Below, in pieces: positions 39,368 through 48,169 of a stretch of DNA of 48,170 bases (its first letter is position 1; the number at the start of each line of letters is the position of its first letter). The stretch is from JALHOM01 sp964615775. Lineage in GTDB: Bacteria > Patescibacteriota > Saccharimonadia > Saccharimonadales > 2-12-FULL-41-12. Where the stretch lies: NCBI GenBank assembly GCA_964615775.1, contig CAZTQB010000006.1:1-48170 (forward strand), in the 5' to 3' direction. Below the pieces are notes generated by a model. That model was not told the origin of the DNA. It saw nothing but the letters and a program-made list of their open reading frames with translations, and searched no databases. A program made the position numbers and the translations under genes.

Positions 39368-40297
39368 ATGTTTTTTATTGTTATCTTAATAGTAATAGTG
39401 TCAATAATATTGTCGGGAATATATATTGTGAGACAACAAACTGCTGCTGTGGTTGAACGTTTTGGTAGATTAAATAAAGTTTCTAGTTCGGGTTTAAATA
39501 TTAAAATACCTGTGGTAGACAGAATCGCTGGTCGCGTTAATTTACGAGTCAGACAGCTTGATGTATCGGTTGAGACCAAAACTAAAGATAATGTTTTTGT
39601 TTTCGTGATGGTAAGTGTTCAGTATTTTGTTATTCCTGATAAAGTAGCTGATGCATTTTATAAGTTACAGAATGCCGAAGCCCAAATAACTAGTTATGTT
39701 TACGATGCTGTGCGAGCTAGAGTTCCGACTATCAATCTAGATGATGTATTTGAGACTAAAGACGATATTGCCCAGGCCGTAAAAATGGAACTAGAAGAGA
39801 TTATGAGTGAATTTGGTTACGGGATTGTTAAAGCACTTGTAACAGACATAAATCCTGACGCTAAAGTGAAAGAAAGCATGAACCATATAAATGCTGCCCA
39901 ACGTCTAAAGTTAGCAGCTGTTGAAGAAGCGGAAGCCCAAAAGATTAGGGTAGTCAAAGCTGCCGAAGCCGAAGCCGAAAGTAAGGCACTACAAGGTAAA
40001 GGTATTGCAGATCAACGAAGTGCGATTGTTAATGGACTACAAGAAAGCGTGTCTAAGTTTCAGGATAATGTCGCCGGTACATCTGCTCAAGACGTAATGA
40101 ACTTAGTGTTAATGACCCAGTATTTCGATACCTTAAAGGAAGTTGGCGGCAACTCTGGCAGCAACACAATCTTGCTACCACACAGTCCAGCTGGCATGCA
40201 AGATATATCTGAACAACTTCGTAACGCCATGATAACTGCCAACGAAGTGACTAAAAATCAACGAAAATCAGTTAGGCAGTCGCCTCCACAAAGTTGA
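39368..40297 (+). CDS. SPFH/stomatin-like membrane protein
   Basis: A 309-residue protein with an N-terminal membrane hairpin or span (FFIVILIVIVSIILSGIYIV), the SPFH domain (RQQTAAVVERFGRLNKVSSS, VSVETKTKDNVFVFVMVSVQ, VKALVTDINPDAKV) and a coiled-coil of Glu/Ala repeats (about residues 180-215, AAVEEAEAQKIRVVKAAEAE). Stomatins form membrane microdomain scaffolds and often partner with NfeD-type proteins, but no nfeD gene is next to it. AAGGAGG gives a strong start. Well recognised as a family; the cellular role here is unknown. Confidence 0.92.
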   Translation: MFFIVILIVIVSIILSGIYIVRQQTAAVVERFGRLNKVSSSGLNIKIPVVDRIAGRVNLRVRQLDVSVETKTKDNVFVFVMVSVQYFVIPDKVADAFYKLQNAEAQITSYVYDAVRARVPTINLDDVFETKDDIAQAVKMELEEIMSEFGYGIVKALVTDINPDAKVKESMNHINAAQRLKLAAVEEAEAQKIRVVKAAEAEAESKALQGKGIADQRSAIVNGLQESVSKFQDNVAGTSAQDVMNLVLMTQYFDTLKEVGGNSGSNTILLPHSPAGMQDISEQLRNAMITANEVTKNQRKSVRQSPPQS

Positions 40298-40347
40298 TTT
40301 CAGCAACTTTTAAGACTTGTCCATGATAATTACTACCGATACTTAAA

Positions 40348-41277
40348 ATGCAGAAAAACATACTAAGAATTATCGGCGGTATTGGTGTAATTATCTGGGC
40401 ATATACATATATCAAAAACCCAAGCTTTCCGACCCCAGACAAACTACTTATTTTTGCATTTTTTGCTGGATTAGCTTTTAACGAAGCTATTGAGATGATA
40501 AAAAGAGTATCACCTTTCATATTAATAATGTTAATTTATGACATATTTAGAGGTTTCGCCGATTATCTAAATCAAAATGTGAACTATCATTTTATGCCAG
40601 AGTTTGATAAATTTATTTCATTTGGACACTTGCCCACAAAAGTTTTACAAAATATTTTTTGGGATGGCCATGTAAAATGGTATGACTTTCTGCTGTACGG
40701 TATATATATGCTGCATTTTGTTTTACCAGTAGCTTTGTTGATTTTCATCTGGAAAAAGAAACCAGAACAATACTGGCGTTATGTAACAGCATTTGGTCTA
40801 CTGTCGTTTTTTGGTTTTTTGACTTATGTTTTTTATCCGGCTGCTCCACCGTGGATGGCAACTGAATATGGCGTAATTGAACCTATCCACCGTATATCAA
40901 GTGATGTTTGGTGGGCAATGGGTATCAAGGATTTTCCGTCATTATATAACGAAATATCACCTAATCTAGTGGCTGCCGTACCATCTTTGCATGCAGCCTA
41001 TGCTACTTTGATTTTGATTTTTGTAACCAAGATTTTTAGATCTAAATGGCGATATTTAGCAGCACTTTATCCACTAGGAATATACTTCGGTACCGTATAT
41101 ATGGGCGAGCATTACTTATTTGACGAACTACTTGGCAGCGTTTACGCTTTAGTAGCATACAAGTTATCGAAACCAGTAAAGTCCTATTTAGTTGTAAAAT
41201 ACTACAATTACATGCATCCGCATTATCGTCGACATAAAAATCGCCTGAAACAGTTTACAAGTGGTCTATTTAGGTAG
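40348..41277 (+). CDS. PAP2 superfamily membrane enzyme, Aur1/inositol-phosphotransferase-like
   Basis: A 309-residue protein with about six membrane spans. The PAP2_3/Aur1 type pattern is clear: TYVFYPAAPPWMA, the C2 motif VPSLHAAYATL (catalytic His) and C3 motif YMGEHYLFDELLGSVYAL (His and Asp). Aur1-like enzymes transfer phospho-head groups between lipids, whereas other PAP2 enzymes are undecaprenyl- or lipid phosphatases. In this cell the reaction is not known; a role in lipid-linked glycan metabolism would suit the LCP and glycosyltransferase genes nearby. The C-terminus is very basic (HYRRHKNRLK). Confidence 0.85.
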   Translation: MQKNILRIIGGIGVIIWAYTYIKNPSFPTPDKLLIFAFFAGLAFNEAIEMIKRVSPFILIMLIYDIFRGFADYLNQNVNYHFMPEFDKFISFGHLPTKVLQNIFWDGHVKWYDFLLYGIYMLHFVLPVALLIFIWKKKPEQYWRYVTAFGLLSFFGFLTYVFYPAAPPWMATEYGVIEPIHRISSDVWWAMGIKDFPSLYNEISPNLVAAVPSLHAAYATLILIFVTKIFRSKWRYLAALYPLGIYFGTVYMGEHYLFDELLGSVYALVAYKLSKPVKSYLVVKYYNYMHPHYRRHKNRLKQFTSGLFR

Positions 41278-41424
41278 CTAAGTAACAAGCATAGCTTTTA
41301 CTAGTTTATGCGTCGGACAAAAACATATCAAATCTGCCACGTTTAACACCTTAGTGCGTATACTAAAAAATATTTCTGACCACAAGATTACAAGTATAAG
41401 CTACTTGATTTTACTTTTATAGAC

Positions 41425-41430
41425 TATAAT
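41425..41430 (+). promoter_or_regulatory. -10 box of the ABC exporter genes
   Basis: Perfect TATAAT, 23 nt before ATG 41454. A -35 is unclear (TTGATT is only 14 nt upstream). Apart from this, the 176-nt gap after 41277 shows no gene or strong structure. Confidence 0.45.
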
Positions 41431-41453
41431 GAAAATTACGAAACAAACCACTA

Positions 41454-42359
41454 ATGAATTATTTGATTAAAACCGAAAACTTATCCAAAACTTATCCTGG
41501 CACAGCCAAACCAGCTTTAAATAACTTAAATTTAGCTATTTCTTCTGGTGAAATTTATGGTTTTTTGGGAGCAAATGGAGCCGGTAAATCAACTACAATT
41601 CGTTTACTTCTAAATTTTATTCAGCCATCCAGTGGGCAAGCAAAGATTTTTGGTAATACTGTAAAAAACGATGAAATTAGACGTGAAATAGGCTACTTGT
41701 CTGGTGATGTGGTCTTATGGAATAAATCAACAGGTCATGAAATTTTTGAATTTTTAGGTAGACTTGGTAAGCAAGTTGACCAAGAATATCTAGATTATTT
41801 GATAAAAAAGCTTGATGCAGAACCACACAAAAAAATTTATCAACTGAGTAAAGGTAATCGTCAAAAAATTGGTTTAATTCAGGCTTTAATGCATCGGCCA
41901 AAGGTCCTGATCTTAGATGAACCAACCTCTGGTCTAGATCCATTGATACAAGAAGTTTTTTACGAAATAATCAAAGATTTCGCTAACCAAGGTTCAGCTA
42001 TTTTGATTAGTAGCCACAATCTATATGAAGCCCAAAGTCTGTGTAGTAAAATCGGAATTATTAAAGAAGGCAATTTAGTACATGAACAAAAAATCAGCGA
42101 TGACTCAAAGCTAAATATTGTAAACTACCGAGTAACTTTCGCAAATAATCATGATTTGACTAAATTTACAAAACTGAAATCCCATGAATTTAAGATTGTA
42201 TCAGAAAACGTAAATCAACTTTTGATTCAACCGACAAACGAGATTAATGAAGTCCTTAAAGTTTTAAGCAATTTCAAGATTACTAGTCTTACAAGTGAGC
42301 AAATAAACCTTGGTGATGAATTTTTGGAATATTATGGAGAAACAAATGCAAATGCTTGA
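41454..42359 (+). CDS. ABC transporter ATP-binding protein
   Basis: A 301-residue ABC ATPase: Walker A GANGAGKST, Q-loop region, signature LSKGNRQKIG, Walker B VLILDEPTSGLDP and switch His in ILISSHNL. The C-terminal 80 residues resemble the extra domain of CcmA/NatA-type exporters. Together with the overlapping permease gene it forms an ABC-2 type exporter. The substrate is unknown; antimicrobial, lipid or polysaccharide export are all possible. Confidence 0.94.
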   Translation: MNYLIKTENLSKTYPGTAKPALNNLNLAISSGEIYGFLGANGAGKSTTIRLLLNFIQPSSGQAKIFGNTVKNDEIRREIGYLSGDVVLWNKSTGHEIFEFLGRLGKQVDQEYLDYLIKKLDAEPHKKIYQLSKGNRQKIGLIQALMHRPKVLILDEPTSGLDPLIQEVFYEIIKDFANQGSAILISSHNLYEAQSLCSKIGIIKEGNLVHEQKISDDSKLNIVNYRVTFANNHDLTKFTKLKSHEFKIVSENVNQLLIQPTNEINEVLKVLSNFKITSLTSEQINLGDEFLEYYGETNANA

Positions 42360-43158
42360 GATAATAAAATGGGAGCTAGAAAGACGAAAAGTAACAATTT
42401 TCTGGTGGACTATTGGTAGTATTATTTTAACTGCCACAATACTTACACTCTACCCACCAATCCGTGATCAAGCTGCTCAAATGAATCAAGTTATTAACCA
42501 ATTACCTCCAGAACTTCGAAATCTGAAAGCGGGAGGGATTAATAAAATCGATGTTGGCAACCCCGAGCAATTTTTAAATTCGCAGTTATTTTATGCAACT
42601 CTGCCGATAATTTGGATTATCTTGTCAATCACTCGCGGTAACTCAATTCTGGGCAAAGAAGAGACCGACCACACATTAGAGCTTTTACTATCTAGGCCAA
42701 TTTCTCGTATTAGACTACTACTGGCAAAAGCTATGAGCCTATTTTTTGAAATGTTAATTGTTGGTGGACTGACAACTATTTTGGTATTAGTTTTGTGTCC
42801 AATTTTTGACTTGCATGTTGCCAACTCAAGACTTATCTCAGTATCATTTTTTACATTAATTTTTTGTCTTAGTTTTGGCTATATAGTTTTTGTACTTAAT
42901 GCTATTAGTCAAACCACACGTAAGATCGCTACCATCATTGGCGTCGTAGCCAGTTTTGGTGGTTATATTTTATCTTCATTTAGCGGTTTAACCGATTGGC
43001 TACAGCAACTAATCAAAATCTTTCCATTTCATTATTTTTCACCGTTAAGTATCCTAAATGGGGATGTATCAAAAGGTCTAGTTTTATACTTAGTGGCAAT
43101 TTATGTTTTTGGTACGATTTTAGCCATCGCCGGTTTTAATCGTCGTGACATAAACTAA
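42346..43158 (+). CDS. ABC-2 type transporter permease
   Basis: A 270-residue permease with six spans and the sequence KWELERRKVTIFWWTIGSII at the N-terminus, followed by an extracytoplasmic loop of about 55 residues and TDHTLELLLSRPISRIRLLLAK, a typical ABC-2 coupling segment. The start was set at ATG 42346, 14 nt inside the ATPase gene, because GGAGA lies 5 nt upstream. The open frame is longer upstream but runs inside the ATPase gene. It ends 13 nt before the convergent deacetylase gene. Confidence 0.9.
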   Translation: MQMLEIIKWELERRKVTIFWWTIGSIILTATILTLYPPIRDQAAQMNQVINQLPPELRNLKAGGINKIDVGNPEQFLNSQLFYATLPIIWIILSITRGNSILGKEETDHTLELLLSRPISRIRLLLAKAMSLFFEMLIVGGLTTILVLVLCPIFDLHVANSRLISVSFFTLIFCLSFGYIVFVLNAISQTTRKIATIIGVVASFGGYILSSFSGLTDWLQQLIKIFPFHYFSPLSILNGDVSKGLVLYLVAIYVFGTILAIAGFNRRDIN

Positions 43159-43171
43159 GAAACTACTCAGT

Positions 43172-44881
43172 CTAAATCTGTTTATCAAAAAAATCAATAC
43201 AGTTTTGAACTGTATCTACTTTAATTCCCGAATCTTTGATAATTTTTATTTGTTTTTCAAATTTTGCTTGATCAATTGCAAACATACTCTCGCTAGGTTC
43301 GATGCCATGATATATCAAAACAAACCACCCATTAGTTTGCTTTGCTTGTTCAAGATATTCTTTTATTACTTCATCAGATACATCTTTTCTAATAAAAAGT
43401 GCTTTTATTTGAAATTTATCGTAGTTTTGCTTTGTATTTATGCCTCCATCAGTTCCGCGATGCGAAGATTGATTTTTGCGAATTATGTCTAGTGACTTCG
43501 AGTCATATTTGCCATAAGGACTTGCAAAGTCAATATTTTTTACATTTAATTGACTAATCTTTTTATTGGCCTTATCTAATTCAGACTTTATCTTTTTTTC
43601 ATCGAATGAAGTAACGTCAATATGGGTATTTGTATGCGAGCCAATTTGATGTTTGCGTTTCAATAAATCTAGCACATCACCTTCACTCATATAAGAGGGG
43701 GTGCTTAAAAATTCTGGATTAATGTAGAAAGTACCCTTCATGTCATTAGCGTCTAGCGTTTTTGCACCATTTAGATAGCTTGAGATAATTCCATCATCAA
43801 ATGTTATGCTCAATCGTGGCTCACTGAATTTTGTTGATGACTTTATTTTATATGCCTTAAAATCGCGAATGCTTAACATACCAATTTTTGAAATCTGTAA
43901 CGAAGGCTGCATTGATACTACATTTGCCGGAACTTCTATTTCTATGCTTCTACTTGTAGCTTGAGAATTTGGCTGAAAAATTTCATATGGTTTATAGAAA
44001 CTCCTACCATCTGCAAACCGATAATCAATACCAAAATCTACTACTTGATCGCTTTCGTAGTTTACCAATAATTTAATTAAATCATCTGGCTGTACATCAA
44101 CCGCTTCTGGCTTCCAGGCTACTGAACCGATTTGATATTCACTTACATTTATACTTCTAATTCCATCTTTTTCTATAGGTAAGGCCGTTATACCTGACTG
44201 TGGCATAAATTCCCAATTTTTACCTTGTAGAATATCTAGTAATTGTTTTTCTTTCTCAGCGTCTTTTATCCGATTAACTTGGCTAATCATATAAGCTTCA
44301 TCAAGTTCAATGTAGCCACTTGAAGTAAGCGATATCTTTATAGAAATTTTTGTAGTATCGGAATTTGTACTAAAAGCACTGCTCATAGTACTCCAAGGAT
44401 AGTCATAATCTGGATATTCTCTCAAAAAAACATTGCTAATATTGCCATTTTTATCGGTTAACTCAACCGTTAATTCAAACTGACAATCAGTAGCGTAAAA
44501 AGATTTGAAAAAATATGTCTGATTAGGTTCTACGTCAATTTTTTCACTTGATATGACCACCGATTTATCTTGATAGTTATCAATATCTAGACGCAAAGCG
44601 TTACCTTTTATATTGCCTTTGACCATTTCTGTTCGAAATTTATTTTTTGATGAAGCTGAAGTTACATTCCAATTTGAAATGTGATTTTCGTTACCCGAAT
44701 TTGACCATTTTTCAAAGCCAGGGTTAGGTAAAATATTACTGTTATTCGACATAGTATCATAATGCATATTTTGATCGTAGTTTAAGTAACTTTTCCAACC
44801 AAAAGTAATTAACAAAAAAAGAATTGGTAATACAAAAAAAGGTGAACGCACCTTACTTAATAAAAATTTCATTTTAGACAC
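43172..44881 (-). CDS. Polysaccharide deacetylase with N-terminal carbohydrate-binding-like domains
   Basis: An exported or membrane-anchored CE4/NodB-type enzyme of about 569 residues. After an N-terminal anchor (FFVLPILFLLITFGW) come two beta-rich modules; the first starts NILPNPGFEKWSNSGN, typical of CBM-like jelly rolls. The NodB domain is C-terminal: LSITFDDG, the metal-binding SHTNTHID, FASPYGKYD and WFVLIYHGIE. It probably de-N-acetylates the polymer made by the upstream GT2. The start is uncertain: GTG 44881 lies 9 nt after AGGAG and 1 nt after the GT2 stop; ATG 44872 (9 nt downstream) and TTG 44905 are alternatives. Confidence 0.88.
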   Translation of the reverse strand: MSKMKFLLSKVRSPFFVLPILFLLITFGWKSYLNYDQNMHYDTMSNNSNILPNPGFEKWSNSGNENHISNWNVTSASSKNKFRTEMVKGNIKGNALRLDIDNYQDKSVVISSEKIDVEPNQTYFFKSFYATDCQFELTVELTDKNGNISNVFLREYPDYDYPWSTMSSAFSTNSDTTKISIKISLTSSGYIELDEAYMISQVNRIKDAEKEKQLLDILQGKNWEFMPQSGITALPIEKDGIRSINVSEYQIGSVAWKPEAVDVQPDDLIKLLVNYESDQVVDFGIDYRFADGRSFYKPYEIFQPNSQATSRSIEIEVPANVVSMQPSLQISKIGMLSIRDFKAYKIKSSTKFSEPRLSITFDDGIISSYLNGAKTLDANDMKGTFYINPEFLSTPSYMSEGDVLDLLKRKHQIGSHTNTHIDVTSFDEKKIKSELDKANKKISQLNVKNIDFASPYGKYDSKSLDIIRKNQSSHRGTDGGINTKQNYDKFQIKALFIRKDVSDEVIKEYLEQAKQTNGWFVLIYHGIEPSESMFAIDQAKFEKQIKIIKDSGIKVDTVQNCIDFFDKQI

Positions 44882-44882
44882 T

Positions 44883-46160
44883 TTAGGAGACTCCTGGTAA
44901 ATCAACTGCTCTTTGGGTAGTTATGTACGAACCTGTGACCTTCTTTTTGCCAACAATCTGTTTGTAATTTCTTATACTTCTATAAGCTGCCACAACCTGA
45001 ACTATGCTTATGACCATAGAGGCAGGATACATAAAAGGTGCGATTGCCATAAGCTTGACTTTTTCTATTTTCCTAAGATGTTCATCAGACATCACAGCTA
45101 GGCAAAGTATTACACAATAGACTCCACATGCTGATATGAATAAGATTGCATTCTTGTAAATAATGGCGTAATAAACAAACATTGTGAACAATAACGGCTC
45201 AAGTATCAACATAAATTCTGCCCATAGCGAAAAAGGTAATCGAACCCAAGATGTAAAAGGGTTATGGTGCTTAGAAACCGATAAAAGTAATTTTTTGTTA
45301 TGATAAAAAGCTTGTAAACTTCCAAACTTCCAACGATATCTTTGCCTAAACAATGCCTTATAAGTCGGAACTGGAGCTGTAAAAACTAAATAATCACTTG
45401 CATAGATTAATTCAGCTTTATTACCTAGTTTTCTTGTCATACGCATTGATAACTCAATATCTTCGGTTTTCATTCTTTCATCAAACCCACCAACTGATTT
45501 TAAAATATCTTTACGGTAACTAGCACCAGCCCCGCCAATTATATACTCGCTTTTTGTTAGGGAGTTAAATTTTTTGGAACGAAAGCTTACTAAATATTCC
45601 AACTGCTGGATAATACCCAGAACCGAACCATCTTCAATAATTCTTACATTTGCCGCTACCGCTGCAACCTTATCTCTAGCGAAATATGCGACCAATCTAT
45701 GTATTGCATGTTTTTCAAACTCACAATCAGCATCAAAAGCAACCACAATTTCACCATTAGCATGCTTCAGCCCTAGATTTATTGCTGCACCACGACCACC
45801 ATTTTTACGCTTTCCAACTAATATAATATTTTGTTTAGGGTTGTTTTTTATGTATTTTTGTACTAATCTTTTACAGCTGTCTTTTGACTTATCATCAGAT
45901 ACTATTATTTCAATTTTTTTGTATCTCAACTTTTTTAAATTATCAAGACATCTTTCAATTGTTACTTCTTCGTTGTACATTGGGATTATTATGCTAACTA
46001 ATGGTCGGTACCTTCTTAAGCGAGTTTTACTAACAAGTGTCGGTTTTTTATCCTCGTTAATTTTTACCAGATCATAAACACTACAGCCTATTAACGACAA
46101 AATACTTAAAATCATACCCATCATGACAGTGAAAGTAAAAAGAACTAACAAAATACTCAT
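44883..46160 (-). CDS. Processive GT2 glycosyltransferase (PgaC/IcaA or hyaluronan synthase-like)
   Basis: A 425-residue membrane glycosyltransferase. An N-terminal span (LVLFTFTVMMGMILSILSLI) is followed by the catalytic domain with SIIIPMYNEEVTIERCL, IIVSDDKSKDS, FDADCEFEKH (DxD), MKTEDIELSMRM and QRYRWKFGS, which supplies the QxxRW of processive beta-glycan synthases. Four spans follow near the C-terminus. Pairing with a polysaccharide deacetylase matches poly-N-acetylglucosamine systems (pgaC-pgaB, icaA-icaB), but other beta-glycans are possible. It starts 2 nt after the sortase gene. Confidence 0.9.
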   Translation of the reverse strand: MSILLVLFTFTVMMGMILSILSLIGCSVYDLVKINEDKKPTLVSKTRLRRYRPLVSIIIPMYNEEVTIERCLDNLKKLRYKKIEIIVSDDKSKDSCKRLVQKYIKNNPKQNIILVGKRKNGGRGAAINLGLKHANGEIVVAFDADCEFEKHAIHRLVAYFARDKVAAVAANVRIIEDGSVLGIIQQLEYLVSFRSKKFNSLTKSEYIIGGAGASYRKDILKSVGGFDERMKTEDIELSMRMTRKLGNKAELIYASDYLVFTAPVPTYKALFRQRYRWKFGSLQAFYHNKKLLLSVSKHHNPFTSWVRLPFSLWAEFMLILEPLLFTMFVYYAIIYKNAILFISACGVYCVILCLAVMSDEHLRKIEKVKLMAIAPFMYPASMVISIVQVVAAYRSIRNYKQIVGKKKVTGSYITTQRAVDLPGVS

Positions 46161-46162
46161 AG

Positions 46163-46735
46163 CTAGATATCTTTTACTTGGTTAAATTCAAATGTAAATA
46201 ATTTACGTTTTTCATACCAACTTCCAGAACATGTTTGCACGGTCAAAATAGCCGGACCACGATACTCAAACAAGCTAACGTCTGTTGGCTCAACCTCTTT
46301 TATGTCTTTAAGAGTATACCCAAAAACTTTTTTATTTTGAGTTACAACTTCTACTTTGTCGCCAATTTCAAGCTTTGTCAGGTTGTAAAAAACCTTTGGA
46401 TTATTATGTCCATATATAAATGTGTTGCCCACAGAGTTGTTTGCCTCTGGAGTGATTAGAGCATATTGAGCTTTATCTCCTGCTAATGTCCAAGAATGGT
46501 TAGATGTATCATAAACTCCATCAGCAAGCTCAATATTAATCTTAGCTTTTTCGGCAATAAATCGAGATGGTTTGCCTTTAATAATTTCAGGTTTACTGTT
46601 ATCGATATTTTGAATCGAAACATTGTAAAGCTTTAAATCAGCATTCACATGAGGAGTAAAAAATTTAATCGCACCAGCAACTAATAAGACGTTCACAACA
46701 AACACTATAACCAATAATCTAATTGGGTGTTTCAT
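46163..46735 (-). CDS. Sortase
   Basis: A 190-residue membrane-anchored cysteine transpeptidase. An N-terminal span (LLVIVFVVNVLLVAGAIKFF) is followed by the beta-barrel with catalytic His110 in FIYGHNNPK, Cys169 in LTVQTCSGSWYEKRK and Arg177. Sortases cleave LPxTG-type signals and attach the protein to a cell wall or pilin nucleophile. The start was set at ATG 46735; the upstream part of the open frame overlaps the LPNTG gene. The gene directly follows that substrate gene (28 nt) and precedes the GT2 gene (2 nt), so all are one operon. The class cannot be fixed with certainty (D/E-like). Confidence 0.92.
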   Translation of the reverse strand: MKHPIRLLVIVFVVNVLLVAGAIKFFTPHVNADLKLYNVSIQNIDNSKPEIIKGKPSRFIAEKAKINIELADGVYDTSNHSWTLAGDKAQYALITPEANNSVGNTFIYGHNNPKVFYNLTKLEIGDKVEVVTQNKKVFGYTLKDIKEVEPTDVSLFEYRGPAILTVQTCSGSWYEKRKLFTFEFNQVKDI

Positions 46736-46763
46736 AACTTTTCTTGCTATAAAAATCGTTGTT

Positions 46764-46955
46764 TTATGCGTTAAATCGACGACAGACAACAACAACTGCT
46801 TGTAAGCCGATAAGAATAGCTCCAGTAACAATTGCTGCAATAGCCACGTATTGCAATAACGACACATTACCAGTGTTTGGAAGTAGTGCTACACCCGTAA
46901 CGATACCGCCGCCGCCCATTCCACCTACAATGTTTATATCTCCTTGATAGTTCAT
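46764..46955 (-). CDS. 63-residue LPNTG-motif protein, probable sortase substrate
   Basis: A very small protein: a 24-residue Gly-rich N-terminus (NIVGGMGGGGIVTGVAL), the sorting motif LPNTG at 25-29, a hydrophobic span at about 33-57 and the basic tail CRRFNA. This is a complete cell-wall sorting signal with almost no mature protein, and no Sec signal peptide precedes it. AAGGAG lies 11 nt before the ATG and a TTGACA-17-TAAAAT promoter about 50 nt upstream. As the gene next to the sortase, it is the natural substrate. It might be a tag for attachment, a miniature pilin, or a competitor for sortase. Confidence 0.8.
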   Translation of the reverse strand: MNYQGDINIVGGMGGGGIVTGVALLPNTGNVSLLQYVAIAAIVTGAILIGLQAVVVVCRRFNA

Positions 46956-47002
46956 TGATATTTTATCTCCTTAAATATGACTGATTTATACTTAATTATT
47001 AC

Positions 47003-47031
47003 ATTTTATACTATACATGTCTTCATGTCAA
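47003..47031 (-). promoter_or_regulatory. Promoter of the LPNTG-sortase-GT2-deacetylase operon
   Basis: On the minus strand TTGACA (47031-47026), a 17-nt spacer and TAAAAT (47008-47003). The leader of about 40 nt carries AAGGAG. The rest of the gap to 47155 is AT-rich with no gene or terminator that I can support. Confidence 0.7.
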
Positions 47032-47155
47032 ATATGTTATAAACATAAGCATAAATAATATATGATAAGAACATAGACCAGCCAGCAGAGTATATACATA
47101 TAGACTTTTGGTACTTTCACAAATTTATAAAATCGTATTGAAAACTTGCGATTCA

Positions 47156-48169
47156 CTACTGGACAGCTGGCAAGAAGTCGCTATTACGAGTAATACGGTA
47201 GTCTGGACCAGAAATATTTGCATCAAATGTATTTAGGTATATCAAAGCACTATAGCCATAGTCATAAAATTCGTTTTTTGCTTGGGCAATTATATTTTTT
47301 TGAATTTCTGGAGTTGAGTGACCAGCACCAAATTCAACAATCCACTTAGGTTTTTGGTAATATTTTACCCACTGTCTACTGGCAGCAATATCGTAAAAAT
47401 TTACGCTTTCCTGACCATACCAGTACTGATCATGAAGCATTGTTACGCCAATAACATCTACATATTCATCGCCTGGATAATAAATTTCGGCTCCATCATT
47501 ACCGGCCGGCGACCAAACCATCTTTACATTAGCTGGATTGACTGACTTAAGAACAGTATATACATGACGATAAGCCTCAATATAACTATCTGGATTTTGG
47601 TTACCCCACGGGTACAAATCACTTAATTCCATTTCGTGAGCGAATCTTATGTAAACAGGTGACTTACTATTTTTTAGCACGTCAGCTATATTATTAAGCT
47701 GAGCATCGTACTTACCTGAGACTATATCCTCTAACAATTTCTGGCCATCTAGTTCACCTTTGGGTTCAATGGTTATGAGTGGAGTATTCTTATTGTCTTC
47801 AATTTCATAAATTCGTTTTGCTAATTTTTCGTCATTACGCCAATCAATAAATTCATGTTGGATAATAGGCATCTTAGTTGCTGAAAATATTGATGGATTC
47901 TTTTCATAAATCCCAAACTTTGGATGAATATCGGAATTAACGGGTAGGCTAGATATTTTTTGTTTATAGCTTAGGTTGTCCTCCGTGTTCAGTAAAGTGG
48001 AATTCCTTAAGTTTTTTGACTCTGCCTCGGCATGACTATATATAGTATAAAAATTTATTATGCTGGTGATAAAAAACAGTACCACAAAAGACCAAACAAT
48101 CGTAAGCGGTTTTATCCAATCTGCCAGCGTATTCGTACTACGTCCGAATCTCAGCCGTAAATGCGCAAG
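47156..48169 (-). CDS. GH26-like glycoside hydrolase, partial (5' end outside the window)
   Basis: The frame stays open to the window edge. Beyond an internal GTG (48085) it encodes a basic stretch and RSTNTLADWIKPLTIVW, which continues into a membrane span (SFVVLFFITSIINFYTIY), so the true start lies beyond 48170. The exported domain looks like a GH26/endoglucanase-type TIM barrel: PIIQHEFIDWRND, VYIRFAHEMELSDLYPWG with the candidate acid/base Glu, VKMVWSPAG, and PKWIVEFGAG with the candidate nucleophile Glu. It may trim or remodel a beta-mannan or beta-glycan and sits beside the polysaccharide synthase/deacetylase operon. Confidence 0.75.
   Translation of the reverse strand, partial: LAHLRLRFGRSTNTLADWIKPLTIVWSFVVLFFITSIINFYTIYSHAEAESKNLRNSTLLNTEDNLSYKQKISSLPVNSDIHPKFGIYEKNPSIFSATKMPIIQHEFIDWRNDEKLAKRIYEIEDNKNTPLITIEPKGELDGQKLLEDIVSGKYDAQLNNIADVLKNSKSPVYIRFAHEMELSDLYPWGNQNPDSYIEAYRHVYTVLKSVNPANVKMVWSPAGNDGAEIYYPGDEYVDVIGVTMLHDQYWYGQESVNFYDIAASRQWVKYYQKPKWIVEFGAGHSTPEIQKNIIAQAKNEFYDYGYSALIYLNTFDANISGPDYRITRNSDFLPAVQ

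Noticed and set aside
41278..41453. Small RNA or ORF in the gap before the ABC exporter genes
   Set aside because: Only a -10 box and a weak 5-bp GCATA/TATGC hairpin are visible; no terminator or conserved element supports a separate gene.
48083..48085. GTG 48085 as the start of the GH26-like gene
   Set aside because: The frame remains open to the window edge and encodes a basic segment plus the first half of the membrane span, so the GTG is internal.
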